From assembly GCA_944380775.1 (NCBI GenBank), contig CALWIP010000032.1, positions 1 to 64,000 on the forward strand: 64,000 nt of DNA, in the 5' to 3' direction. This DNA is from an uncultured Clostridia bacterium. GTDB taxonomy: Bacteria > Bacillota > Clostridia > Oscillospirales > Acutalibacteraceae. Both the position numbers and the translations under genes were made by a program. The notes beneath the pieces were generated by a model, which was not told where the DNA came from, searched no databases, and saw nothing but the letters and a program-made list of their open reading frames with translations. This document shows, one piece after another, positions 24,764 to 31,956 of this stretch (within the stretch, counting starts at the first letter, position 1; the number at the start of each line of letters is the position of its first letter).

Positions 24764-25363
24764 ATGAAACGATGGGAACGGGCGGCGGCCGCCGCCCTGG
24801 TGTTGGCGGTCTTTTTTTCCTTCTCCGGATTTACCGGCGCGTGCGAGGGCATCCCGGACCGGGTGGTGCGGCTGCACGTCTTGGCAAACTCCGACTCGGA
24901 GGAGGACCAGGCGCTCAAGCTCGCCGTGCGGGACGCCGTTTTGCAGGCTGGGTCCGGCCTTTTGGACGGCGCGGCAGACCGCGCCGGGGCGGAAGCGCGC
25001 TTGCAGGAGAGCCTTCCCGTTTTGGAGCAGGCGGCCCGCGAGACGCTGGCGGCGCAGGGCTGCGGCGACCCGGTGCGCGTGGAACTGACGACCTGTTATT
25101 TCCCCACGCGCACCTACGGGGAATGGACGCTGCCCGCTGGGAACTATCGCGCTGTGCGCGTCGTCATCGGCGAGGGGCAGGGGCACAATTGGTGGTGCGT
25201 CCTGTTCCCGCCGCTCTGCCTGCCCGCCGCACAGGGTTCTCCCGGCCTGGAGGACGTCCTCACCGCCCCGCAGATGGACCTGGTCTCCGGCGGTTACGAG
25301 GTGCAGTTTAAGCTGGTGGAATATTATGAACAACTGCGCGCGTGGCTCTCCGGCAACGCTTAG
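24764..25363 (+). CDS. spoIIR: Stage II sporulation protein R
   Basis: 199 residues: signal sequence (LVLAVFFSFSGFTGACEG) followed by the SpoIIR hallmark VVRLHVLANSDSEEDQALKL and the conserved HNWWCVLFPPLCL. In sporulating Firmicutes this protein is made in the forespore under sigma-F and is secreted to the intermembrane space, where it triggers SpoIIGA to process pro-sigma-E in the mother cell. The ATG at 24764 follows AAGGAAGGG. I see no clear sigma-F promoter in the 70-base gap, so transcription may come from an element I cannot recognise. It is strong evidence for a spore-forming organism. Confidence 0.95.
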   Translation: MKRWERAAAAALVLAVFFSFSGFTGACEGIPDRVVRLHVLANSDSEEDQALKLAVRDAVLQAGSGLLDGAADRAGAEARLQESLPVLEQAARETLAAQGCGDPVRVELTTCYFPTRTYGEWTLPAGNYRAVRVVIGEGQGHNWWCVLFPPLCLPAAQGSPGLEDVLTAPQMDLVSGGYEVQFKLVEYYEQLRAWLSGNA

Positions 25364-25387
25364 AAGCCCGCGCGGGAAGGAGCGCGC

Positions 25388-25918
25388 ATGGTCACATACC
25401 GGGCATTGCAAATGGAAGAGCTTTGCCGCCCGTTGTGGGCGGATTTTATCCGGCGGCAGGAGGTCACGCGCTGCTGGCGGCGGGTGGACGGCCGGTGGAC
25501 CATCCAGGATGCGCCGTTCACCGACGATTGGGACGAAGGCGACTACCGCGAATTGATCTCGCTGCTTCGCCACACGCTGCAAACCGGCGGCCTGGTTCTG
25601 GGCGCGTTTTGCGGCGGCGGCCTGAAGGGCTGGGTCTCGGTGGAAGCGGAGTTCTTCGGCGGCGAGCACCGCTATTTGGACCTCTCTACGCTCTACGTCT
25701 CGGCAGAACTGCGCGGCCAGGGCATTGGGAGCGAGCTTTTTGCCCGCGCCAAAGAGTGGGCCAAGGCGCACGGCGCGCGCAAGCTCTACCTTTCCGCCCA
25801 TTCCGCGGTGGAAAGCCAGGCGTTTTACCGGGGCCGCGGCTGCGTAGACGCCCAATGGCTCCACGCCGGCCATGTAGCGGCGGAGCCGTTCGACTGCCAA
25901 TTGGAATGCATGTTATGA
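25388..25918 (+). CDS. GNAT-family N-acetyltransferase
   Basis: 176 residues with a standard GNAT core: the acetyl-CoA-binding motif A reads LYVSAELRGQGIGSELF (about residues 103-119), followed by the beta-5/alpha-4 region KLYLSAHSAVESQAFYRGRG. These enzymes transfer acetyl from acetyl-CoA to amines. The substrate cannot be assigned. It starts 24 bases after spoIIR behind AAGGAGCG and could be part of the same transcript. Confidence 0.88.
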   Translation: MVTYRALQMEELCRPLWADFIRRQEVTRCWRRVDGRWTIQDAPFTDDWDEGDYRELISLLRHTLQTGGLVLGAFCGGGLKGWVSVEAEFFGGEHRYLDLSTLYVSAELRGQGIGSELFARAKEWAKAHGARKLYLSAHSAVESQAFYRGRGCVDAQWLHAGHVAAEPFDCQLECML

Positions 25919-26004
25919 GCCGGGGACCGGGCGGGGACCCGGCTTATTTTTCGCAAAATCCGTTCAATTTTGCACATCCTCTTTTCTTTTTTGTTCGATT
26001 CTAT

Positions 26005-26010
26005 TATAAT
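26005..26010 (+). promoter_or_regulatory. -10 element upstream of the diguanylate cyclase gene
   Basis: A perfect TATAAT at 26005-26010, in a 50-base AT-rich island that contrasts with its surroundings, 31 bases before the ATG. A matching -35 at 17 bp (25982-25987, TTTTCT) is poor. Confidence 0.55.
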
Positions 26011-26041
26011 ATTAGGTACGGATTTATCAGGAGGGAGTGCA

Positions 26042-27163
26042 ATGAAGGAACAATTGCGGCAATTTTTCCGCATCCCCTGCGAGGTGAAAGATGCTTTTTG
26101 GGAGGACGCCGTGCGGAAAAACCGCGTCACCCTGCTCCTCGTCAGCATCATGATCTTCGGCATGGAGCTGTTCAACATGGGCCGGGTTCTGTTCATGACG
26201 GAATCCCGCCTAGGGACAGCGAATAACCGGCGGTATTTCTTTATGTATCTGACGCTGTTCCTGGGCGCGGCGCTGCTGCTTGCGTTCCAACGGCTGTTCC
26301 GCCGCACGCGGGTCCGCGCCCGTTGGTGCATCCATTACGGGTTTACGCTCTTCTTTTTCTTCTGGCACATTGCGCTCAACGCCTATGACCTCAGCCGGGA
26401 CCCGGAGGGCAACACCGGCGTCTACACCACGGCGATGCTCGGCATGGCCATCCTCATCCAGATGCCGCCTGTGTTCGCCTTCCTCGCGCACGGCCTGGGT
26501 TACGCGCTCTTCACGCTACTCACCGTGCCGGAAATCCCTTCGGGGCATCTGCTTAACCTCACCATCACCGCCATTGTGGCGCTGGCCATCTCGCTGACGC
26601 GCAGCCACCAAGCGGTCATCGTCCTCTCCCAGCAGCAGGAAATCCAGGAAATGAACCGGTCCCTGCAAGCCCTGCTGCAAAAGGACCCGCTCACCGGCCT
26701 GCTCAACAAGACGGCGTTCCAGGACACCGCCGAATCGGCGCTGAAAAAGCTGCCGCCAGACGGGAAATTCACGCTGCTCCTGATGGATATGGACGATTTT
26801 AAGGGGATCAACGACCGCTACGGCCACCCCTGCGGCGACATGGTGTTAAAAGAGGCCGCGTGGGCGTTGCGGGACGCCTTCCCCTCCAGCGTTGCCATCG
26901 GCCGCATCGGCGGGGACGAATTCGCCGTGGCCCTCCGCCACAGCGGGGAGGACGGCTGCGAAGCGGCTTTCCGCCGCCTGCTGGAGGATTTGAAAAAGAT
27001 CCGCTGGAAGGGCGAAGTGCTGGACGTCTCCGCCAGCACCGGCGTGTGCCGCGCCGCCACGCCCGGCAAACCGTTCTCCGTTTTATACCAGGAGGCAGAC
27101 CGCGCCCTCTACCGTGCAAAAGCCCAGGGAAAGGGCAACTGCTGCACGCAGGAGCTTCCCTAA
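26042..27163 (+). CDS. Membrane-bound diguanylate cyclase (GGDEF)
   Basis: 373 residues. About six transmembrane helices occupy residues 30-185 (for example LLLVSIMIFGMELFNMGRVL and FMYLTLFLGAALLLAF), followed by a short coiled linker (QQQEIQEMNRSLQALLQKD) and a GGDEF domain (about 215-370). Key motifs: DPLTGLLNKTAF, MDMDDFKGINDRYGH and the active site RIGGDEFAVAL. The RxxD inhibitory site expected five residues before GGDEF is absent, so product inhibition is unlikely. It makes cyclic di-GMP from GTP, probably in response to a membrane signal. The ATG has a CAGGAGGGAG site. Confidence 0.93.
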   Translation: MKEQLRQFFRIPCEVKDAFWEDAVRKNRVTLLLVSIMIFGMELFNMGRVLFMTESRLGTANNRRYFFMYLTLFLGAALLLAFQRLFRRTRVRARWCIHYGFTLFFFFWHIALNAYDLSRDPEGNTGVYTTAMLGMAILIQMPPVFAFLAHGLGYALFTLLTVPEIPSGHLLNLTITAIVALAISLTRSHQAVIVLSQQQEIQEMNRSLQALLQKDPLTGLLNKTAFQDTAESALKKLPPDGKFTLLLMDMDDFKGINDRYGHPCGDMVLKEAAWALRDAFPSSVAIGRIGGDEFAVALRHSGEDGCEAAFRRLLEDLKKIRWKGEVLDVSASTGVCRAATPGKPFSVLYQEADRALYRAKAQGKGNCCTQELP

Positions 27164-27180
27164 AGAAAACCGCAAGACCG

Positions 27181-27216
27181 AAAAACTGCCTTCCCCGCGC
27201 GGGGGAGGCAGTTTTT
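27181..27216. terminator. Bidirectional terminator between diguanylate cyclase and HAD phosphatase genes
   Basis: AAAAACTGCC (27181-27190) pairs with GGCAGTTTTT (27207-27216) through a GC-rich inner stem. A run on one side and T run on the other serve both convergent genes. Confidence 0.85.
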
Positions 27217-27221
27217 GTTTT

Positions 27222-27818
27222 TTACAGGCGGAATTCCGCGAGGATCTCCGGGAAATTCTGCCGGAAGACCACGCCCTGCATCCCGGCGCGGCGCGCGCCG
27301 AGGATATTGTCTTCCCGGTCGTCCACCATCAGGCAGGATGCCGCGTCCAAGCCATACGCCGCGCAGAGATGGCGGTAAATGGCCGGGTCCGGCTTGATCA
27401 AATGCACGCCGCAGGAAACCACGGCCCCGTCAAATGCCGAAAACGGCAGGAAACGTGGGAAATAGCGGTAGATCCGCTCGCTCGCATTCGAGAGCAGGTA
27501 CATCCCGTACCCCTTCTTGCGGCAGGCGTCGAAAAATTCGCGCGCGCCCGCCACCGGTTCCATGGTAAAAAGGTCCCACTCCCCAATGCAGCGGCGCAGC
27601 GCCGGGTGGAATTCGGCCGGCACGCGGCGTTTGACGCTCTCATACATCTCTTCCTCTGTGATGCGTCCCAAGTCCGCCTGGATCCACTCCGGGCCTTCAA
27701 ACAGCTCCCGCAGGATCTTTTCCCGGCCCTCTTCCTCGCCGCAAAGCTCCCGCAGCGCGCGTTCCGGCTCGTAGCGGAGCAGTACGTTCCCCATGTCCAA
27801 AATGAGATTCCGGATCAT
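27222..27818 (-). CDS. HAD-superfamily phosphatase (YihX-like)
   Basis: 198 residues. HAD motif I is LILDMGNVLLRYEP, with Gly in place of the usual second Asp, as in YihX-type sugar-phosphate phosphatases. Motif II is LLSNASE, motif III lysine is in HLIKPDPAIY, and motif IV is MVDDREDNILGA. The helical cap lies between motifs I and II. A cytosolic phosphatase acting on a small phosphorylated metabolite is likely; the substrate is not predictable. It is 21 bases after the NfnB-like gene and ends at a terminator. Confidence 0.88.
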   Translation of the reverse strand: MIRNLILDMGNVLLRYEPERALRELCGEEEGREKILRELFEGPEWIQADLGRITEEEMYESVKRRVPAEFHPALRRCIGEWDLFTMEPVAGAREFFDACRKKGYGMYLLSNASERIYRYFPRFLPFSAFDGAVVSCGVHLIKPDPAIYRHLCAAYGLDAASCLMVDDREDNILGARRAGMQGVVFRQNFPEILAEFRL

Positions 27819-27839
27819 GCGTTCCCCTCCCGCCGGGCG

Positions 27840-29234
27840 TCAAGCCCGCTTTTCACGAAGATAGCGGTCGATGGACGCCGCCGCGCGCTTGCCTTCGCCC
27901 ATCGCGAGGATGACGGTGGCCGCGCCGGTCACCGCGTCGCCGCCGGCGTAGACCCCTTCCCGCGTGGTTTGCAGCGTCTCTTCGTTCACAATCAGGCAGC
28001 CGTGGCGGTCCGCCTCAATGCCCGTGGTGGTGGTGCGGATGAGCGGGTTTGGCGAATTGCCAATGGCCATGATGACGCAGTCCACCGGAAGGGAGAATTC
28101 TGAGCCGGGGATTGCCACCGGCCTGCGCCGGCCGCTGGCGTCCGGCTCGCCGAGTTCCATGCGGATGCACTCGAGCGACGTGACGCGGCCGTCCTCGCCG
28201 CCGTGCACCGCCACCGGGTTCGAAAGCAGGCGGAACACCACGCCCTCTTCCTTCGCGTGGTGGATTTCCTCCTTGCGCGCGGGCATCTGCTCTTCTGCGC
28301 GCCGGTAGACCACGGAGACCTCCTCCGCGCCCAGGCGCAGCGCGCTGCGCGCCGCATCCATCGCCACGTTGCCGCCGCCGCACACCGCGACGCGCTTTGG
28401 CCGCACGATGGGCGTATCATATTCGTCGAGATAGGCCTTCATCAAATTGATGCGGGTGAGGAATTCATTGGCGGAATACACGCCCACCAGGCCCTCGCCC
28501 GGGATCCCCATGAAACTCGGCAGGCCGGCGCCGGTGCCGAGGAACACCGCCTCGTAGCCCATTTCGAACACGTCGTCCACCGAGAGGACCTTGCCCATGA
28601 CCATGTCTGTTTTGACCTCGACGCCGAGCGCCTCCAGGCGGCGGACTTCCTTTTGCACAATCTCCTTCGGCAAGCGGAACTCCGGGATGCCGTACATCAG
28701 CACCCCGCCCGCCGCGTGGAGCGCCTCAAACACAGTGACCTCGTAGCCCAGCGCAGCCAAATCGCCCGCGCAGGTGAGGCCTGCCGGGCCTGCGCCGATG
28801 ACCGCAACCTTGCGCCCGTTGCGCTGCGGGCGGGCGGCGGTTTCCCCACGGTGCGCCATCGCCCAGTCGGCGACATAACGCTCCAGGCGGCCGATGCCAA
28901 CCGGCTCGCCCTTGATGCCGCGCACGCATTTGCTTTCGCACTGCGTCTCCTGCGGGCAGACGCGCCCGCACACCGCCGGCAGGCTGTTGGTCTCCACAAT
29001 GGTCTGGTAGGCTTCTTCCATTTCGCCCGCGGCGACATGCCGGAGGAACGCCGGGATATGGACGTTCACCGGGCAGCCGTTCATGCAGGGCGCGTTTTTA
29101 CATTGCAGGCAGCGCTGCGCCTCTTGCACCGCCATTTCTTCCGTATAACCGAGCGCAACCTCGCTGAAATTCCGGCGGCGCACCGCCGGGTCCTGCTCCG
29201 GCATCGGGGTCTTCTTCGGATTTAGATTAGGCAT
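27840..29234 (-). CDS. NfnB / GltA-like NADPH oxidoreductase subunit
   Basis: 464 residues, glutamate synthase small-subunit family. N-terminal cysteines for two [4Fe-4S] clusters (CLQCKNAPCMNGCP, then CGRVCPQETQCESKCVRG), an FAD-binding fold (VAVIGAGPAGLTCAGDLA), an NADPH fold (VAVCGGGNVAMDAARSALRLG) and a terminal FAD motif (GVYAGGDAVTG). The gene downstream of an NfnA-like partner, with overlapping ends, points to NfnB of the NADH-dependent ferredoxin:NADP+ oxidoreductase, which couples ferredoxin, NADH and NADP+ by electron bifurcation. The start is ATG 29234 after GGAGGG. An independent glutamate synthase role is less likely because no large subunit is present. Confidence 0.88.
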   Translation of the reverse strand: MPNLNPKKTPMPEQDPAVRRRNFSEVALGYTEEMAVQEAQRCLQCKNAPCMNGCPVNVHIPAFLRHVAAGEMEEAYQTIVETNSLPAVCGRVCPQETQCESKCVRGIKGEPVGIGRLERYVADWAMAHRGETAARPQRNGRKVAVIGAGPAGLTCAGDLAALGYEVTVFEALHAAGGVLMYGIPEFRLPKEIVQKEVRRLEALGVEVKTDMVMGKVLSVDDVFEMGYEAVFLGTGAGLPSFMGIPGEGLVGVYSANEFLTRINLMKAYLDEYDTPIVRPKRVAVCGGGNVAMDAARSALRLGAEEVSVVYRRAEEQMPARKEEIHHAKEEGVVFRLLSNPVAVHGGEDGRVTSLECIRMELGEPDASGRRRPVAIPGSEFSLPVDCVIMAIGNSPNPLIRTTTTGIEADRHGCLIVNEETLQTTREGVYAGGDAVTGAATVILAMGEGKRAAASIDRYLREKRA

Positions 29235-30072
29235 GTTCCGCACCCTCCATTAACCGGCAAAATTCGCGGTCCGACGCGGCCTCCTGCTCCCGGTATGTGC
29301 GCAGGCGCGCCATCGCCTCGTCAAAATCAACTTGGTGCCCGTCGAAATCCGGGCCGTCCACGCAGGCGAATTTCGTCTTCCCGCCCACGGTGAGCCGGCA
29401 CCCGCCGCACATCCCGGTCCCGTCGATCATGATCGGGTTCATGCTGATCATCGTCTGAATGCCGTATTCCTTGGTGAGATCGCAGACAAACTTCATCATG
29501 ATCATCGGCCCGATGGCCACCACCAGGTCGTAATCCGCGCCCGCTTCGATCTGCCGCCGCAGCGCGTCCGTCACCAAGCCCTTGTTCCCGTTGGAACCGT
29601 CGTCCGTCATCACAATGAGGCGGTCGCAGGCCGCGCGCATCTCGTCTTCCATGAACACAATGTCCTTGTTGCGGAACCCGGCGATCATATCCACCGGCGT
29701 GCCCATTTCATGCAGCGCCTTGGCCTGCGGGTAGGCGATGGCGCAGCCTGCGCCGCCGCCAATGACCGCCACATGGCGCCGGCCCTCCAACTCGGAAGCC
29801 TTGCCCAGCGGGCCGATGAAGTCGAGGAGGGCGTCCCCCTCTTCAAGCGTATCGAGCAGGCGGGTGGTCTTCCCCACTTTCTGGTAAATAATGGTAACTG
29901 TGCCGTTTTCCCGGTCATAATCCGCCACGGTTAAAGGGATGCGCTCCCCGGTCTCATTGACGCGCAGGATGATAAACTGCCCCGCCTTCGCTTTTTTTGC
30001 CACAAAGGGGGCTTTTACAACCATCAAGGTCATCGAATCGTTCAGTCTCCGCTTTTTCACGATTGGAAACAT
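29227..30072 (-). CDS. NfnA-like FAD/[2Fe-2S] oxidoreductase subunit
   Basis: 281 residues, ferredoxin-NADP reductase / dihydroorotate dehydrogenase electron-transfer subunit family. An N-terminal flavin barrel (RIPLTVADYD) is followed by an NAD-binding fold (HVAVIGGGAGCAIAYP) and the [2Fe-2S] cluster region DGTGMCGGCRLTVGG with a further Cys in KFACVDGPDFDGH. It forms the NfnAB complex with the following gene, whose ATG overlaps it by 8 bases. The start is ATG 30072 after GGAG; a longer frame would cross the promoter. Confidence 0.88.
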   Translation of the reverse strand: MFPIVKKRRLNDSMTLMVVKAPFVAKKAKAGQFIILRVNETGERIPLTVADYDRENGTVTIIYQKVGKTTRLLDTLEEGDALLDFIGPLGKASELEGRRHVAVIGGGAGCAIAYPQAKALHEMGTPVDMIAGFRNKDIVFMEDEMRAACDRLIVMTDDGSNGNKGLVTDALRRQIEAGADYDLVVAIGPMIMMKFVCDLTKEYGIQTMISMNPIMIDGTGMCGGCRLTVGGKTKFACVDGPDFDGHQVDFDEAMARLRTYREQEAASDREFCRLMEGAEHA

Positions 30073-30136
30073 CAGATCTCCATTCCTTTCCCAGCCAGCT
30101 TCGCGCGGGCGCGCCCGCGCGGTGTGCCGTGGAATT

Positions 30137-30165
30137 ATTATACTTTTTTTCCCGGGGTTTGACAA
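30137..30165 (-). promoter_or_regulatory. Sigma-A promoter of nfnAB-HAD operon
   Basis: Minus-strand TTGTCA (30160-30165) and perfect TATAAT (30137-30142), 17 bp apart, 65 bases before the NfnA ATG. Confidence 0.85.
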
Positions 30166-30236
30166 GCGGTAACTACAACAAAAATTCGAAAAATGAAGGA
30201 ATGGGATTTGGTTTATTCATATTCCCCGGATCCCGG

Positions 30237-31847
30237 TCAGGATTCCAGCGCGAGCCAATCGGCAAGGCCGCGGAAAACCGGCGCGCACGCCCCGCCGCCC
30301 TGCGGCTCGTCTTCGCCGAACACCACAATGGCGACTTGCGGGTCGTTCAGCGGGTAAAACCCGGCGTACCACGCCTGCACGGCCTCTTCCCCGTCCTGCA
30401 CCCGGCCGGTTTGGGCGGTGCCGGTCTTGGCCCCCGCCATGCCGAGGAGTGGGCGGCCGTCGCGGCCGGTGCCGTGGTCTACGGAAGCCGCCATAAATTC
30501 GCGCAGCAGGCGCGCCGTTTCTTCTTGCAGCACACGTTCCTGCCGGGGCGTTTCCGGCTGCCAGACCCACGCAAGGGTTTCGTCCACAAGCCCCTCGACC
30601 AGCGCTGGTTCCACCGCGACGCCGCCGTTGGCGATGCACTGCACCATGCCCGCCACTTGCAGCGGCGTCACCAGCAACGAGCCTTGCCCAAACGAGAAAT
30701 TTGCCAGGGCGCGCGGCTGTTCCAGTTCCTCTAGCGTGGGCAGGTTCCCGGACTTTGCCAGCATGCCGGGCGCGAGTTCTGCCCCCTGGCCAAAACCGAG
30801 CGCCTCCGCCATGCGGAGCAATTCCCCGTCGGGAAGCTCCTGCGCCAGACGGACAAAGTAGGCGTTGCAGGATTGCGCGACTGCTTCCTGCATGCCGACT
30901 TCCCCGTGGGCTGCCCCGTCAAAGCAGTGGAAACGCGCGCCCGCCACCTCTTCAAACCCCTCGCATTCGTATTCCTCCTGCGGGGAGATGCCGGACTCCA
31001 ACGCGGCGGCGGCGACGGCCAATTTGAACACGGAACCGGCATTATACGCCTCCAGGCAGCGGTTTAAAAAAGGGGAATCCGGCGCGTCCAGCGCGGCGGC
31101 GACGCCGTCCGGCGAAAAAGAGGGCGTGCTCGCCATTGCGCGGATCTTCCCGGTGGAGACCTCGATCACCACGGCGGCGCCTTTGTCGAGGTGCTCCCGC
31201 AGCAGCTCCTCCGCCTTTTGCTGCAACCCCGCGTCCAGCGTCAGCACCACGCCGGCCTGTTTTTTTGCGGTGGTGTTTTCAATCTCCCGCTGTTCCCCTT
31301 GCAGCACGCGGTGGACGGCGTCGACCTTATATTTTACGGCAATGCGGCCGGGGTCCGCCGAGAGATAGGCGTCAAACGCTTTTTCAATGCCGGAAACGCC
31401 GTGCCCGCTCCCGTCGAGGTAGCCGATCACATGGCTGGCGGTCTGCGGATCCTGGTAGCGGATGTCCACCGAAAACACGTCGACGCCGGGCGCCGAAAAC
31501 GCGCCGGAACCGGCGGGCAATTCCAGGGAAAACGGGGAACCCTGCGAAAGCAGCCGGTAGGCAGACTGCATCTCTTCCTGCGGCAGGATGCGGGAGAGCG
31601 CCGCGGCCGCCTCCGTGCTGGGGACGACGGCGGCGAGCTGCCGCTCGGACGTGCCGACCAGCGGCGTAAGCGCCGCGTCGTAAATTGTGCCGCGCGTGCG
31701 GGTGATCTCCACCTCATAGGCGCCCTGCGCCGCGGCGGCGGCGGCCAGCTGCTCCCCGCTCGAAACGCTGTAGACCTTCATCAGCACCCAGAACATCGCC
31801 AGCAGGAAAAGGGCAAAAGAGCCCGCCGTTCTCCGACGCATTTGCAT
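30237..31847 (-). CDS. Class B penicillin-binding protein (transpeptidase)
   Basis: 536 residues: one N-terminal transmembrane anchor (about residues 9-25), a reduced pedestal domain, and a transpeptidase domain with all three catalytic motifs: SVFK (Ser272), SCN (Ser326) and KTG (Lys474). It cross-links peptidoglycan from outside the membrane. Shorter than vegetative PBP2 (about 600-700 residues) and without a C-terminal PASTA domain. Relatives of this size in Clostridia include PBPs with sporulation or division roles; I cannot tell which. The start is among closely spaced ATG codons at 31847 and 31841. Confidence 0.88.
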   Translation of the reverse strand: MQMRRRTAGSFALFLLAMFWVLMKVYSVSSGEQLAAAAAAQGAYEVEITRTRGTIYDAALTPLVGTSERQLAAVVPSTEAAAALSRILPQEEMQSAYRLLSQGSPFSLELPAGSGAFSAPGVDVFSVDIRYQDPQTASHVIGYLDGSGHGVSGIEKAFDAYLSADPGRIAVKYKVDAVHRVLQGEQREIENTTAKKQAGVVLTLDAGLQQKAEELLREHLDKGAAVVIEVSTGKIRAMASTPSFSPDGVAAALDAPDSPFLNRCLEAYNAGSVFKLAVAAAALESGISPQEEYECEGFEEVAGARFHCFDGAAHGEVGMQEAVAQSCNAYFVRLAQELPDGELLRMAEALGFGQGAELAPGMLAKSGNLPTLEELEQPRALANFSFGQGSLLVTPLQVAGMVQCIANGGVAVEPALVEGLVDETLAWVWQPETPRQERVLQEETARLLREFMAASVDHGTGRDGRPLLGMAGAKTGTAQTGRVQDGEEAVQAWYAGFYPLNDPQVAIVVFGEDEPQGGGACAPVFRGLADWLALES

Positions 31848-31904
31848 CACACTCCCGTGCTAGCATCCCCCCTCCGGGCGCCCTTTATCCCGCGCGCAGG
31901 CAGA

Positions 31905-31934
31905 AAGGGAGGGCAGGCCAAAGCCCGCCCTCCC
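31905..31934 (-). terminator. Hairpin terminator after hppA
   Basis: GGGAGGGC (31907-31914) pairs with GCCCTCCC (31927-31934), followed on the minus strand by TTTCTG. It is 23 bases beyond the hppA stop. Confidence 0.65.
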
Positions 31935-31956
31935 GAAAAAGAGTTCCAATTTTTGT

